Source: Stanieria cyanosphaera PCC 7437
GTDB taxonomy: Bacteria; Cyanobacteriota; Cyanobacteriia; Cyanobacteriales; Xenococcaceae
Reading direction: 5' to 3'
Assembly: GCF_000317575.1 (NCBI RefSeq)
Contig: NC_019748.1
Location: forward strand, 186,001-250,000
Length of the DNA: 64,000 nt
This document shows positions 42,901 to 50,371 of this stretch, piece by piece. Below the pieces are notes generated by a model. The model did no database searches and was not told where the DNA came from. It saw only the letters and a list, made by a program, of their open reading frames with translations. How positions within the stretch are numbered: position 1 is the first letter of the stretch; every line of letters begins with the position of its first letter. A program made the position numbers and the translations under genes.

Positions 42901-45636
42901 AAGGGAAACCCCACCAGCTAATGCCATATCGCATTCGCCATTGATTAAACTTTGACAAGCGAGATGAATAGCAACTAAAGAAGTTGAACAGGCAGTTTGA
43001 ACATTAACCGATGCTCCTGTAAGATTGAGTTTATAAGATACCCTGGTCGTGAGATAATCTTTATCGTTGGCAACCGTCGCTTGGAAACCACCCATAGAAG
43101 TGAGAGTAAACACATCCAAGTCTTCGTTGTCATCTAACTGGTTGCGGTTGGGATAAATATTGTTGAGTAAATAAGTGTTAGTAGCTGCACCAGCATATAA
43201 ACTAATTACACCTGGATAAGTAAGAGGATCGCATCCTGCATCTTCCAGACTTGACCAAGCACATTCTAATAATAGACGTTGTTGTGGATCGATCAGTTGT
43301 GCTTCTTTGGGAGAGTAACCAAAAAATTCGGCATCAAAATATTCTATGTCTTCAATAATTGGACTCGCTTTGACATAATTAGGATGATTAATTAAATTAG
43401 GATTTATTCCCGAAGCTGCAATTTCTTCATTTGAAAAAAAGGTAATTGACTCTACACCATCACATAAATTCTGCCAAAATTCTGCTATATTTTTTGCGCC
43501 AGGAAAACGACAAGACATTCCAATGACGGCAATATCAGTACTCGTTTGTTTGCGTCTTGATTTAATCTTTACCTCAGTTTTCGTTTGACTTAAATATTCT
43601 GCTAGTTTCTCAATTGTTGGATATTGAAATAAAGTTACTGCTGATAAGGATTGCTGGGGATAATTCTGGATCTTATTTAAGACTTGCATCAGAAGGATCG
43701 AGTTACCTCCCAACTCAAAGAAATTATCCTTAATACCAACAGTTTTTAGAATTAATACTTCCTGCCAAATTGCAACCAACTGCTGTTCTAATTCATTCCG
43801 AGGTAAAACGCGATCGCTTTTATTCTGCTCTTCAATTAAAGTTTTTATTTTCTTAATAATGTCATCAAATTTCCCAGTTTGAAAATCTTGAACTAACTGT
43901 TGACGTTGAATTTTGCCTATCGAAGTTTTGGGAATGAGCGATTTTTGTACTGGAATTAAATAAGTAGGATTAATATTAATTTTATTAACAACTACTTGAC
44001 GGATTTTTTTTATACAATTGACAAGGAAACTGTCTTCAAAAGAAGTAGGATGAAAAAAAATACTTAATTTTTCTGTATTATCTTCTTTACTTCTCACTCC
44101 ACAAGCAGCCGTGTAAGAAACTTCTACCTCTTTCAATTCTTCAACCACTGCTTCAATTTCATGGTTATAGTAATTAAAACTATTAATGACAATTACATCT
44201 TTTTGACGACCAGTAATAGTTAACTTACCGTTATGAATAAAAGCTAAATCTCCTGTATTAAACCAAGCATCTTCAGTAAAAATTTCTTGATTTAAATCAG
44301 GCAATCCATAATAACCAACAGTAACCGTTGCGCCTTTTACTTGTAATAAACCAATTTCTTCTTCTACTAATATTTGATGCTCTTGATTAACAATCCGAAT
44401 AGATACCCCAGGAATAGGAAAACCTAGATCGATAAATTCTTCCTCATTCGTTGTAGATTCCAACGAAAAACTGTCAGAATGAACAATACCAGAACAAGTT
44501 TCTGACATTCCATAACCAGGACTAACCACATTAGACTTTAATCCATAAGAAGCTAATAATTTTAAAAACTTCCTCGTCGTTTTTCCGACTACAGCTTCCG
44601 CACCATTTCCCATCCAACGCAAACAAGATAAATCCCACTTATCCTGTTTAATTTCCGTCAGACAATCATTAATTAAACCATAACCAAAATTAGGTGACCA
44701 AGTAACAGTAACCCGATATTTATTAATAATATCTAACCACTGAAGAGGATTTTTTAAAACAAGTTCGTTGGCGACATGAATTTGCTGACAACCTAGATAT
44801 ACCTGCGTCAGGTGAAACATTACTAAACTAGCAACGTGTTCTAGTGGCATCCAATTAAGAGTAATATCATCCTGAGATAACTTATTTACCGTCGCCATGC
44901 CAAACATACTCGACAACAAATTGCCATGACTAAGCATTACTCCTTTAGGTTTTCCCGTACTCCCAGAAGTAAACAAAATCAAAGCTAAATCTTCAGGTTG
45001 ACTGCAATAATAATTACTGTCTCTTTCTCCTTGTAATAAATCTTCTACCGTAACCGATTGAAAATTCTTTAAATTAGTTTCAGCAGCAAAAGCATCAATA
45101 ACACCGCTTAAATTCCGATCTGTAACTACCAAACAAGGTTGTAACGATAATTTCTCCCCTTCTCCCTGTCTCCTCGTCTCCTCTCCCCAAACCAACTCCC
45201 AAACATAACGCAGAAGATTCGCCTTACCATTGTCAGTTGTGTAACTAGGTGCAACCGCCAGAGGTACAGGAATAAACCCCCCTAAAATACATCCCCAGAA
45301 AACCGCTAAAAAATCTCGTCCCTGGTGTAGCTGTAAAATAACTTTAGCTTGAGGTTTTAAACCTAATTTTCTTAAATTAAACAGAATAGTTTCTGCTTGG
45401 GTGAGTAACTCTTCATAAGATTGCCAATCTTCAACACCATCCTGCTGAATGTAAAAAATACCCTTCTGTTTAACTGGAGATTGTTGAAAGAAATTTTTTT
45501 TCTCCTCCTCTCCTTCTCCTCCTCTCCTCATCTTCCTTCCTGCTACTTGTTGCAGAAGATTAGGTAAAGTAACAGACATCAAACTACCAGGTAACGATGC
45601 GCCATCGGCACACGCTATTTTTTTCCTCACACCCAT
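36952..45636 (-). CDS. Type I polyketide synthase, FAAL-ACP-KS-AT-DH-ER-KR-ACP
   Basis: 2894 residues from the ATG at 45636, chosen for AGGAAG 6 bases upstream. Domains in order (approximate residues): fatty acyl-AMP ligase (25-600; FTSGSTGKPKGVMLSHGN), ACP1 (615-690; GGNS), KS (700-1130; Cys in TACSTS near 885, EAHGTG, NVGH), AT (1240-1550; GHSLGE, HAFHS for malonyl), DH (1610-1890; HxxxQxxxxP and LLDACLQ), ER (2150-2450; HSAAGGVGLAAIQ), KR (2465-2720; TGGLGALG, SSAASILGSSGQANYCAANA), ACP2 (2775-2850; GIDSLSS). It should load a free fatty acid as acyl-AMP, extend it by one malonyl unit and fully reduce it. No thioesterase, sulfotransferase or reductase domain follows, so release is by a separate enzyme. 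Many linkers carry in-frame repeat insertions. Confidence 0.95.
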   Translation of the reverse strand: MGVRKKIACADGASLPGSLMSVTLPNLLQQVAGRKMRRGGEGEEEKKNFFQQSPVKQKGIFYIQQDGVEDWQSYEELLTQAETILFNLRKLGLKPQAKVILQLHQGRDFLAVFWGCILGGFIPVPLAVAPSYTTDNGKANLLRYVWELVWGEETRRQGEGEKLSLQPCLVVTDRNLSGVIDAFAAETNLKNFQSVTVEDLLQGERDSNYYCSQPEDLALILFTSGSTGKPKGVMLSHGNLLSSMFGMATVNKLSQDDITLNWMPLEHVASLVMFHLTQVYLGCQQIHVANELVLKNPLQWLDIINKYRVTVTWSPNFGYGLINDCLTEIKQDKWDLSCLRWMGNGAEAVVGKTTRKFLKLLASYGLKSNVVSPGYGMSETCSGIVHSDSFSLESTTNEEEFIDLGFPIPGVSIRIVNQEHQILVEEEIGLLQVKGATVTVGYYGLPDLNQEIFTEDAWFNTGDLAFIHNGKLTITGRQKDVIVINSFNYYNHEIEAVVEELKEVEVSYTAACGVRSKEDNTEKLSIFFHPTSFEDSFLVNCIKKIRQVVVNKININPTYLIPVQKSLIPKTSIGKIQRQQLVQDFQTGKFDDIIKKIKTLIEEQNKSDRVLPRNELEQQLVAIWQEVLILKTVGIKDNFFELGGNSILLMQVLNKIQNYPQQSLSAVTLFQYPTIEKLAEYLSQTKTEVKIKSRRKQTSTDIAVIGMSCRFPGAKNIAEFWQNLCDGVESITFFSNEEIAASGINPNLINHPNYVKASPIIEDIEYFDAEFFGYSPKEAQLIDPQQRLLLECAWSSLEDAGCDPLTYPGVISLYAGAATNTYLLNNIYPNRNQLDDNEDLDVFTLTSMGGFQATVANDKDYLTTRVSYKLNLTGASVNVQTACSTSLVAIHLACQSLINGECDMALAGGVSLHVPQKVGYLYQEGMILSPDGHCRAFDAQASGTIFGSGVGVVVLKPLSNAITDRDRIYAVIKGSAINNDGGTKVGYFAPNSEGQAKAVAEAIAVSGIATESISYIEAHGTGTILGDPIELAGLSQAFSLDTNKKRFCAIGSVKTNVGHLQIASGIVGFIKTVLCLYHQKIPPSLHFDTPNPQIDFVNSPFYVNTVLKQWNKTDYPRRAGINSLGIGGTNAHVILEEFLFYPVDTFHGRYLQQYPINLLTLSAKNQSALKELTQQYINFLQFHPNLSLEDICYTANTGRSHFNCRLAVTAETIPQLIDKLQNYLTATESFVTTKSRPKIAFLFTGQGSQYLNMGKKLYQTQPLFRQTLDRCAEILQPYLDQPLLSIIYPDDLETFHETSLQDINQTQYTQPTLFAIAYSLAQLWISWGIKPDAVLGHSLGEYVAACLAGVFSLEDALKLVATRGKLMQKLPQNGIMVSILATEEVVKKALVGFETEISIAAINGNHSIVISGKKSAIETVISKLEAEGIKTKQLNVSHAFHSSLMQPILTEFERFAREINYTSPQINLISNLTGKIATSEIATSEYWCAHILQTVQFTKSIETLNQAGYQVLIECGAKPTLLGMTGELLHNSDSTLLLPSLRPEINDEQIILDGLAQLYLRGIDINWINFYQDYQYHKISLPTYPFQKQRCWIEKNQNSKVRTERSECIQNKKCHLLLGKKLRSPVKEIIFQSEINVSELFFLQDHKINQEIIFPATAYLEIALAAGNNIFSSSVISLEDIEVEQALILSDKQDQTIQTIINQESTTARFKIYSLLTDESWHLHCSGKIILSESATARKKDLSKLQKQFVGEISGKEHYQQCQQKNIDYGLSFQGVQQIWYKETEALAFGKISLPELLKSEQHLYQFHPALLDACLQIILAALPHELQAATYIPVSLKNLYCHQTFQEDTVWSHVKLQPITDKETEFITADVSIYDNLGNLILEIKKITAKKINQATASWRNWLYEIQWQDHLPVGMNRCLPETNHQFFTQKHCYLIFDNEDQLGKMIKRENRECILVYPSYEYKIISEQKFQINCQQKEDYSRLLKEITAQNYSLQGIIYLWSLDNSDNQTNLSEIVPNQCSQLLYLIQALINYNWQNFPRLWIVTKGCQVTNFSPYPPISLSPLWGMVNAINLEHPELNCTLIDLDSSTSTIDSEILFKEITSPDQENRIIYREGKRKVARLVRKLINSNQNQPLQLEITKRGTLDNLQWQPTTRRQPNNGEVEIKVHSVGLNFRDILNALGMYPGEAGKLGLECSGEIVAVGKKVDQLKVGDEIIAIASGSFSNYVTVDANLVIAKPTSLSFTEAATIPTAFLTAYYCLHHLAEIKPGDKILIHSAAGGVGLAAIQLAKQVGAEIFATASLSKWEYLQSLGIKHIFNSRSLDFANKIFSLTAGKGIDIVLNSLSGEFISKSLSVLNPDGCFIEIGKKDIWDKNQIETIQPNVSYFLVDLIEVTQQQPELIQSMLCDLITQFNNGSFQPLPCKQFSQQDVTAAFRYMQQAKHIGKIVIQNSQFNCMGELLFAHNASYLITGGLGALGLEVTQWMIEKGAKHLILISRNQPSQNAQATINQLQQNGTTIQVIQADIADLEAVNKIIQKYYNTEEQKNFSSSPLHPLKGIIHAAGIIDDGAIINLTKEKFTKVISPKVQGAWNLHQATQNLSLDFFVMFSSAASILGSSGQANYCAANAFLDNLAHYRRSLGLPALTINWGAWDEIGMATNTKLFSNTKLIGKVVEERKNKIVNLNAHQSDEEFNNSFKIPGMGKIQPKQGIEILEYLLSTDAIQVGILPIDWSKWQQQLPLFANFINHKKNEVEVIKQSEILQQLEIAQPSELKPILINYLCTEVGQILGLNSSDTIDIEQGFTELGIDSLSSVELRNKLQTNLQCKLSSTLIYDYPTIISLAEYLINNLFATDIEQNIEQPENIDSVLSNLENLSEEEAENLLINELDNFNF
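38241..38266. repeat. Palindromic repeat inside the PKS gene (KR entry)
   Basis: Arms TATGGGCGAAC and GTTCGCCCATA with loop AACA. In the protein it adds CMGELLFAH just before the KR nucleotide motif SYLITGG, where homologues normally have only a short linker. It is the same family as the palindromes at 10575 and 62532. Confidence 0.8.
39434..39471. repeat. GA-rich repeat inside the PKS gene
   Basis: The + strand reads CCAGAGAGGAGATAGAGAGA and on. It encodes the odd peptide NFSPYPPISLSPLWGM. Similar purine-rich tracts (CT-rich on this strand) occur in the same gene at 45153-45188 (giving ETRRQGEGEK) and 45501-45540 (giving RRGGEGEEEKK), and a shorter one near 37978. All fall in expected loops or linkers. 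Confidence 0.65.
40814..40840. repeat. Dispersed repeat encoding VRTERSE inside the PKS gene
   Basis: The + strand contains CATTCGCTTCGTTCAGTGCG. Read on the minus strand it gives KVRTERSECIQ in the AT-DH linker. AAGTACGCACTGAACGAAGC-type repeats are common in cyanobacterial genomes and are known to me to appear in proteins as VRTERSE-like inserts. Confidence 0.7.
41740..41759. repeat. Palindromic repeat inside the PKS gene (AT domain)
   Basis: Arms AGACGTT and AACGTCT around TCATGG. It encodes FHETSLQ in a variable loop of the AT before NQTQYTQPTLFA. It is a decayed relative of the GTAGAGACG hairpin at 4955. Confidence 0.7.
42183..42210. repeat. Palindromic repeat inside the PKS gene (KS-AT linker)
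   Basis: Outer arms GTAGATAC and GTATCTAC enclose the palindrome TTCCATGGAA, with a single mismatched pair. It encodes VDTFHGRYLQQY after the conserved NAHVILEEF end of the KS. Confidence 0.8.
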
Positions 45637-45987
45637 AAGTTGCTTCCTTTTCAATACCCTGCTTGGATACTGGGTATTTTTATAACACCTTATTTAAAAC
45701 AAATCCAAATTAATTATCGAGTTTGAGTTGGGGGTGTCTAAAATTACAGTTAGAACATTATTAAAATCTTCAAAGAAGTAAGCTAAAACACATTATTAAT
45801 CAATTAATCTCCATAGAATTGAATGTTTAGCTTCAAAACTTTGAAATTTTCGCTACAGTCATAATATAGCGGTTCTTTTGCTCGCTTAAACACAAGCAAG
45901 ACTTGAGTTTTTGTTAATTGTAAGGTGAGGTTTACTCACTGAGTCTAAGAATTGCTAGAAATTTGAATTTAGAGAGCTAAAAAATTC
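45637..45987. other. Divergent promoter region of the PKS and the gene at 45988
   Basis: 351 bases, AT-rich. No ORF or hairpin terminator is present. It should contain both divergent promoters; a clear consensus pair is not visible. Confidence 0.5.
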
Positions 45988-46863
45988 GTGAATACTTCCA
46001 TAGTTGAACTAGTAGATAATCTACCCACTGACAATTTAACCGTAAAAGTTCTCAACGCACTAGACTATATAGTGCCAGGCAAGTGGGAAAACTTAGTTGG
46101 GTTTGATAACACCATTAGTGCAATTACAGGAGAAACAAAAAATAAAAAAATCGCTAAGATACGCGATCGCGCTATTGATTTATATAATGATAAACAACAG
46201 GGATATCAAACTGCTATTTGGCTTTATCGCACTGTAGATGCTACAGACAAAGCGGTGGCAGCAGCAGCTTTAGCTGATAAAATCGGCGATGCTTTTCGTT
46301 TTATTCCTTTTTTAGATAAACTAACTCCTAAAGCGGATTTGGTTCAAAGTGTTGATTTGAGAATCAAACTGGTAGCTGAATTAATTGCCTATAGTAAACT
46401 AAATGGCATTACCCTCAACCCAAGTAAGTTTGTGGCTTCTGTAAGAGAGAATTATCAAAAAGAAGCTTTAATGAGAATGGTAGCTTTAGTTTGTATCGAT
46501 GGAGTACTTCCTCTTGGTACAAATTTCGTTCCTAAAGTAAGAAATGATTTAGAAAATAGAGATAATTTAGCTCAAGATCCCGCTTTTAATGCAGTGAGTC
46601 AGTTTATTCCTACTTCCGATAAACGAAGTTTTATTAATGAAAGTTTTAATACTACAGGAGATTGGATGACTAACTTAATCTCTTCTGCTGGAATAACTCG
46701 TGAATCTCTTGCCAACCGAATGAGGGGTTTTGTCAATGTGGCTGACGATAAGTTAGATTATTTAGCAGCGTTTTTAGATGGAGCGACTAATTATTTTGAA
46801 CATACTGGCATTCAAACCGTTGCTCGTACTTTAATCAATCGCGCTTATCGAGAAGTAAATTAA
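45988..46863 (+). CDS. Unknown all-helical cyanobacterial protein
   Basis: 291 residues from a GTG start. No membrane segment or signal peptide is apparent. The composition suggests an alpha-helical soluble protein (WLYRTVDATDKAVAAAALAD then KIGDAFRFIPFLDKL, and a later FLDGATNYFEHTGIQTVART). I do not recognise a family or catalytic motif. It is divergent from the PKS gene and 122 bases upstream of a DRE-TIM enzyme gene on the same strand, so a role with either neighbour is possible but unproven. Confidence 0.7.
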   Translation: MNTSIVELVDNLPTDNLTVKVLNALDYIVPGKWENLVGFDNTISAITGETKNKKIAKIRDRAIDLYNDKQQGYQTAIWLYRTVDATDKAVAAAALADKIGDAFRFIPFLDKLTPKADLVQSVDLRIKLVAELIAYSKLNGITLNPSKFVASVRENYQKEALMRMVALVCIDGVLPLGTNFVPKVRNDLENRDNLAQDPAFNAVSQFIPTSDKRSFINESFNTTGDWMTNLISSAGITRESLANRMRGFVNVADDKLDYLAAFLDGATNYFEHTGIQTVARTLINRAYREVN

Positions 46864-46985
46864 ATAGTCTAGATGCGACACAAAAAACTGATAAATGGTG
46901 TAGGGACAATTCATGAATTGTCTCTACTGATCACTGATATTGAAGTTCTGCTACTCTAGTAGTTTGATCACTCAACTCTGTATCT

Positions 46986-48176
46986 ATGGAGAGGATCGAA
47001 CTAACTATTTCTGATGAAACTTTACGAGATGGCGAACAGCAAGCAGGGGTTTTTTTTGACTTAGAAACAAAGGAAACTCTAGCTCATCTTATTGCTCAAA
47101 CTGGAGTAGCTCAAATTGCGATTATGCCAGCAATTCATCCAACCGAAGAGCAGTTATTTACAAAATTAGTAGCTAAAAATAAAAGTAAGTACCTGATTGC
47201 TTCTACGATGATGGATCGTTTCTATATCGATCAATCTCAAGCTTGTGGTGCTAAACAAATCATCTTATTTCATGCTCTCTCGGATCGTCTTATGTTTCTT
47301 AGAGATGAAGAAATTCGTAATGATCCTCACTATTACCAAAAAACCATTGACGATGATATCCCTGCGGTAGTAATTGCCAAAATTCGCCAAAATGCGATCG
47401 CTCATATTTTAGCTCACTTACAATATGCCACGCAGTTAGGGTTAAAAATTTGTTTTGCTGCTGAAGATGCCAGTCGAGCAGATTTTGATTTTTTAGTTCA
47501 ATGTATCAATACTTTTGCTCCCTACATCGAACAGTTTTTACTTTGTGACACCCTTGGCATTCTTACGCCAGAAAAAACTTATATTTGGCTGAGAGATTTA
47601 TTAGAATATACTAAAAATGTGCCTTTAACTGTTCATTTCCACAACGATCTTGGTTTAGCTTTAGAAAACACGATCCAAGCAGTGATTGCAGGTGCGTCAG
47701 GTATTTCTGGAACTTTTGGCGGTATAGGGGAAAGAGCAGGAAACGTTGCTTTAGAACAAATCTTAAATGCTTTAAAAATTCGGATGGGTTGGGAAGTAGC
47801 AGGAATTAATTATGATGCTCTTGATTTGGTTAGTGAGCATTTAGAAAAATTAGGAGTTCGTGCTTATCCTCCTTACTCCAAAGGCGCACAACGCTACGAA
47901 ACAGGAATTCATGTTCACTCAATCTTACGCGATCGCTCTAGCTATTCCATCTTTCCTGAGATTGAACCCGAAATTTGGTTTGGTAAATGTAGTGGTGCTA
48001 GTAACTTTCAATATTTGTTTGAAAAGTATTTAAATCAACCCTTACCACCAGAAAAATATGAATCATTGCGATCGCAAATAAAAGCTCTTGCAATTCAATA
48101 TAAACGTTCTTTTTCTACTGAAGAAGTTATAGAGTTACTAGAGCAAAGAATTCTTCAAATTGAATATAGTAATTGA
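46986..48176 (+). CDS. DRE-TIM metallolyase, homocitrate/isopropylmalate synthase-like
   Basis: 396 residues, a catalytic barrel without the LeuA regulatory domain, so closer in size to NifV/homocitrate synthase. SDETLRDGEQQAGVFF holds the catalytic Arg and metal Asp. VHFHNDLGLALENTIQA gives the HxH metal ligands, and GTFGGIGERAGNVALEQI is the GxGERxGN motif. The usual EVGxP substrate motif after the first helix is replaced by IAIMPAIHP, so the 2-oxo acid acceptor is unlikely to be standard. It could supply an unusual extender, starter or amino acid; no nif or leu genes are nearby. Confidence 0.8.
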   Translation: MERIELTISDETLRDGEQQAGVFFDLETKETLAHLIAQTGVAQIAIMPAIHPTEEQLFTKLVAKNKSKYLIASTMMDRFYIDQSQACGAKQIILFHALSDRLMFLRDEEIRNDPHYYQKTIDDDIPAVVIAKIRQNAIAHILAHLQYATQLGLKICFAAEDASRADFDFLVQCINTFAPYIEQFLLCDTLGILTPEKTYIWLRDLLEYTKNVPLTVHFHNDLGLALENTIQAVIAGASGISGTFGGIGERAGNVALEQILNALKIRMGWEVAGINYDALDLVSEHLEKLGVRAYPPYSKGAQRYETGIHVHSILRDRSSYSIFPEIEPEIWFGKCSGASNFQYLFEKYLNQPLPPEKYESLRSQIKALAIQYKRSFSTEEVIELLEQRILQIEYSN

Positions 48177-48339
48177 GCTTAAAAATAAAAGGGGTTGTGA
48201 TTAATTTAAAAAGAGGTTTTACTTTGATTCACTTCCCCATAAAATTTCTTGCTTAAAACTAACTAGATTGATTAATGATTGTTTCTTTGCTCAAACTTAA
48301 AGCTCATTAACTTTATTACAAATTAGAGAGCAAATTTCT

Positions 48340-48795
48340 TCAGTTAGTTTCTGTAGCAGGAACAATATCTACATTAACCTTAACTGCATTAACGCCTCGA
48401 ATTTCGTTAGCTAGAGGTTCAATTTTATTATATTCATCCTGACTTGGAACTGTACCTGCAACTACAACTGTACCGTTTTCTGCTTCAACTCTTAGTTGAG
48501 AACGAGGAATATTAGCTTCTAACTTAGCTCTAACTTGACTTTCAAGATCGGAGTCATCTCTAACATTTTGATTGCCCGCTATATCATTACGTTGTTCACG
48601 CGCCCGAATATCTGAGTTGAGTTGATCTCGACGAACTTCGCTAACACCGTCTTCTTTAGTTTCTTGGACTCTCTCAGGATTGTTTACATTGCCACCTGTG
48701 GTATCAGGTGCGTCACTACTAGTTCTTGCTCCATCACAAGCAACCGCACCAAACATTAAAACACTACCTAATAATAAAGCACTAAGTTTTTTCAT
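48340..48795 (-). CDS. BON-domain lipoprotein
   Basis: 151 residues. The N-terminus MKKLSALLLGSVLMFGAVAC is a lipoprotein signal with the lipobox GAVAC, so the mature protein should be membrane-anchored at Cys20. A polar, Asp/Arg-rich linker leads to a BON domain at about 80-145 (VRAKLEANIPRSQLRVEAEN, then GTVVVAGTVPS and GVNAVKVNVDI). BON domains bind phospholipids or envelope components, and such proteins often respond to osmotic stress. Another stress-type gene lies upstream on the same strand. Confidence 0.88.
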   Translation of the reverse strand: MKKLSALLLGSVLMFGAVACDGARTSSDAPDTTGGNVNNPERVQETKEDGVSEVRRDQLNSDIRAREQRNDIAGNQNVRDDSDLESQVRAKLEANIPRSQLRVEAENGTVVVAGTVPSQDEYNKIEPLANEIRGVNAVKVNVDIVPATETN

Positions 48796-49090
48796 TTTTT
48801 TCTCCGAAAGCTTATTTTAATTAATCAAGTATGTGAGGATAAGTGATTAACAGTCCCAAGCTATTTTTGTTAAGGTTTATCGCAATTCTTAAAGTAGTGA
48901 GATACAAACTTGTTTGTTTAAAAGCAGAAGTAAAATGCATCTAAGTAAATCGAGGAACGCTATAAATCAATTAGCTAGGGTTTGAAGTTCACAATTTAAT
49001 ATTGATTGAAGATACTCAAATCTTCATTTTTCTACCTTGATGGGGTTAGCAATACCAACCCCTGATCGAGATAGTTTTTGGTTAAAGTTT

Positions 49091-50371
49091 TTACAGGTCT
49101 TTATCAATAATGGGTCGACCATCAACATCAACTTCTAACTCTTCACGGCGAATAGTTTTTGTAGTATTGACAGTATCCTGTTCAACTTCTTTACGAATAC
49201 TTACTTCTTCACGAACAAAGGCTTGTTTTTGAATGTCTGCTGTTTCTTCGTAAACGTCTACCCGTGCTACTTCTCCTTCTGAGAAATTAACCTGATTGGG
49301 ATTGACTGGTTGAACACTACTAGGATTACTATTGCGTTCGATGATTACTCTTTCTTTTTCAACGGGAACAGAAACATTAGCTACTTCAGATTCAACTGTT
49401 TTGCCAACGGAAATTTCACCAGTTTTCTCACGCTCTTTGTTAACTACCAAACGTTCTTCGTACAATTTGACGTTTTCTAAATTGTCTGGTCGCGTTACTC
49501 CAGTAGTATTAGTTACAGTAGGCTCGCTTACCCTGGTTTCTCTGTTAACTACAGGATTAGGTGTATTAGCGACTACAGACTCACCTACTCTAGGTTCAAT
49601 TCCAGTGATAGGATTAGGGGTACTAGTAACTACAGACTCACCTACTCTAGGTTCAATTCCACTAACAGTATTAGGAGTACTAGTAACTACAGACTCACCT
49701 ACTCTAGGTTCAATTCCACTAACAGTATTAGGAGTACTAGCAACTACAGATTGATTTACTCCGGTTTCAATGCCACTGACAGGACGAGCAACATTGGTAT
49801 TAGTTGCTTGTGGTGTAGGTGCTGTTGAATTATACATTTCTAATTCTTCAACTCCGTGACGACGCATAATTGCTTCAGCGTGTCCAATCTCGCCTTCTGG
49901 AGCATTAACCATTACTAAAAAGCTACCACCAGCAACGCGATCGCTATACATTTTGGCTCTTTCTTCAGGAATACCTAAACCAATCAAAGCTCCTACTAAT
50001 CCACCAGCAGCAGCACCAATACCAGCACCTGCTAAAGTAGTTGCGATCGCAGTAGCTTCTGCACCTGCTAGAAGAATTGGTCCGATTCCAGGGATAGCTA
50101 ATAATCCTAAACCTACTAATAAACCAGTGATTCCACCTAAAGTACCACCAGTTAATGCACCAGCAGCAGCACCTTCATCTGCTTTATTACCTACATCTCT
50201 GGTTGTTTCTGTTCCAGCGATCGGATTGGTATCTTTAGCGATGACAGAAACTCTGTCCATATTAAAACCGCTATCTCTCAAATCGCGAACTGCTGCTTCA
50301 GCTTCATCTCGACTATAAAACAAACCAACAATACGTTTGTACACACCATGATCTGAATAGGAATTTCTCAT
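49091..50371 (-). CDS. Stress-response protein with glycine-zipper and DUF2382 (YsnF/AvaK) domains
   Basis: 426 residues from the ATG at 50371, preceded by AGGAGAG at 6 bases; an upstream in-frame start would add 22 unrelated residues. The N-terminal general-stress domain (RIVGLFYSRDEAEAAVRDLR then FNMDRVSVIAKD) is followed by a Gly/Ala-rich membrane-spanning pair (GALTGGTLGGITGLLVGLGL). Then come five repeats of about 19 residues of the type VSGIEPRVGESVVTSTPNT, and a C-terminal DUF2382 domain (VKLYEERLVVNKEREKTGEI). These proteins are associated with desiccation and general stress. A 6-bp GGGGTT/AACCCC hairpin lies just downstream (49042-49062) without a U-tract. Confidence 0.85.
   Translation of the reverse strand: MRNSYSDHGVYKRIVGLFYSRDEAEAAVRDLRDSGFNMDRVSVIAKDTNPIAGTETTRDVGNKADEGAAAGALTGGTLGGITGLLVGLGLLAIPGIGPILLAGAEATAIATTLAGAGIGAAAGGLVGALIGLGIPEERAKMYSDRVAGGSFLVMVNAPEGEIGHAEAIMRRHGVEELEMYNSTAPTPQATNTNVARPVSGIETGVNQSVVASTPNTVSGIEPRVGESVVTSTPNTVSGIEPRVGESVVTSTPNPITGIEPRVGESVVANTPNPVVNRETRVSEPTVTNTTGVTRPDNLENVKLYEERLVVNKEREKTGEISVGKTVESEVANVSVPVEKERVIIERNSNPSSVQPVNPNQVNFSEGEVARVDVYEETADIQKQAFVREEVSIRKEVEQDTVNTTKTIRREELEVDVDGRPIIDKDL
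49566..49760. repeat. 57-bp coding tandem repeat, about 3.5 copies
   Basis: Units of 57 bases, for example starting at 49623 and 49680 (CTAGTAACTACAGACTCACC), encode 19-residue repeats in the stress protein. The two central units are almost identical, which signals recent duplication or gene conversion. Confidence 0.9.

Noticed and set aside
36952-45636. Olefin synthase (Ols)
   Set aside because: It starts FAAL-ACP-KS-AT like Ols but contains DH and ER and lacks the ST-TE end needed for terminal alkene formation.
46986-48176. Nitrogenase homocitrate synthase NifV
   Set aside because: Size fits, but the acceptor motif differs and no nif genes are present.
49332-49754. 140-codon plus-strand frame opposite the stress protein
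   Set aside because: It is the antisense of the 57-bp coding repeats and has no independent support.
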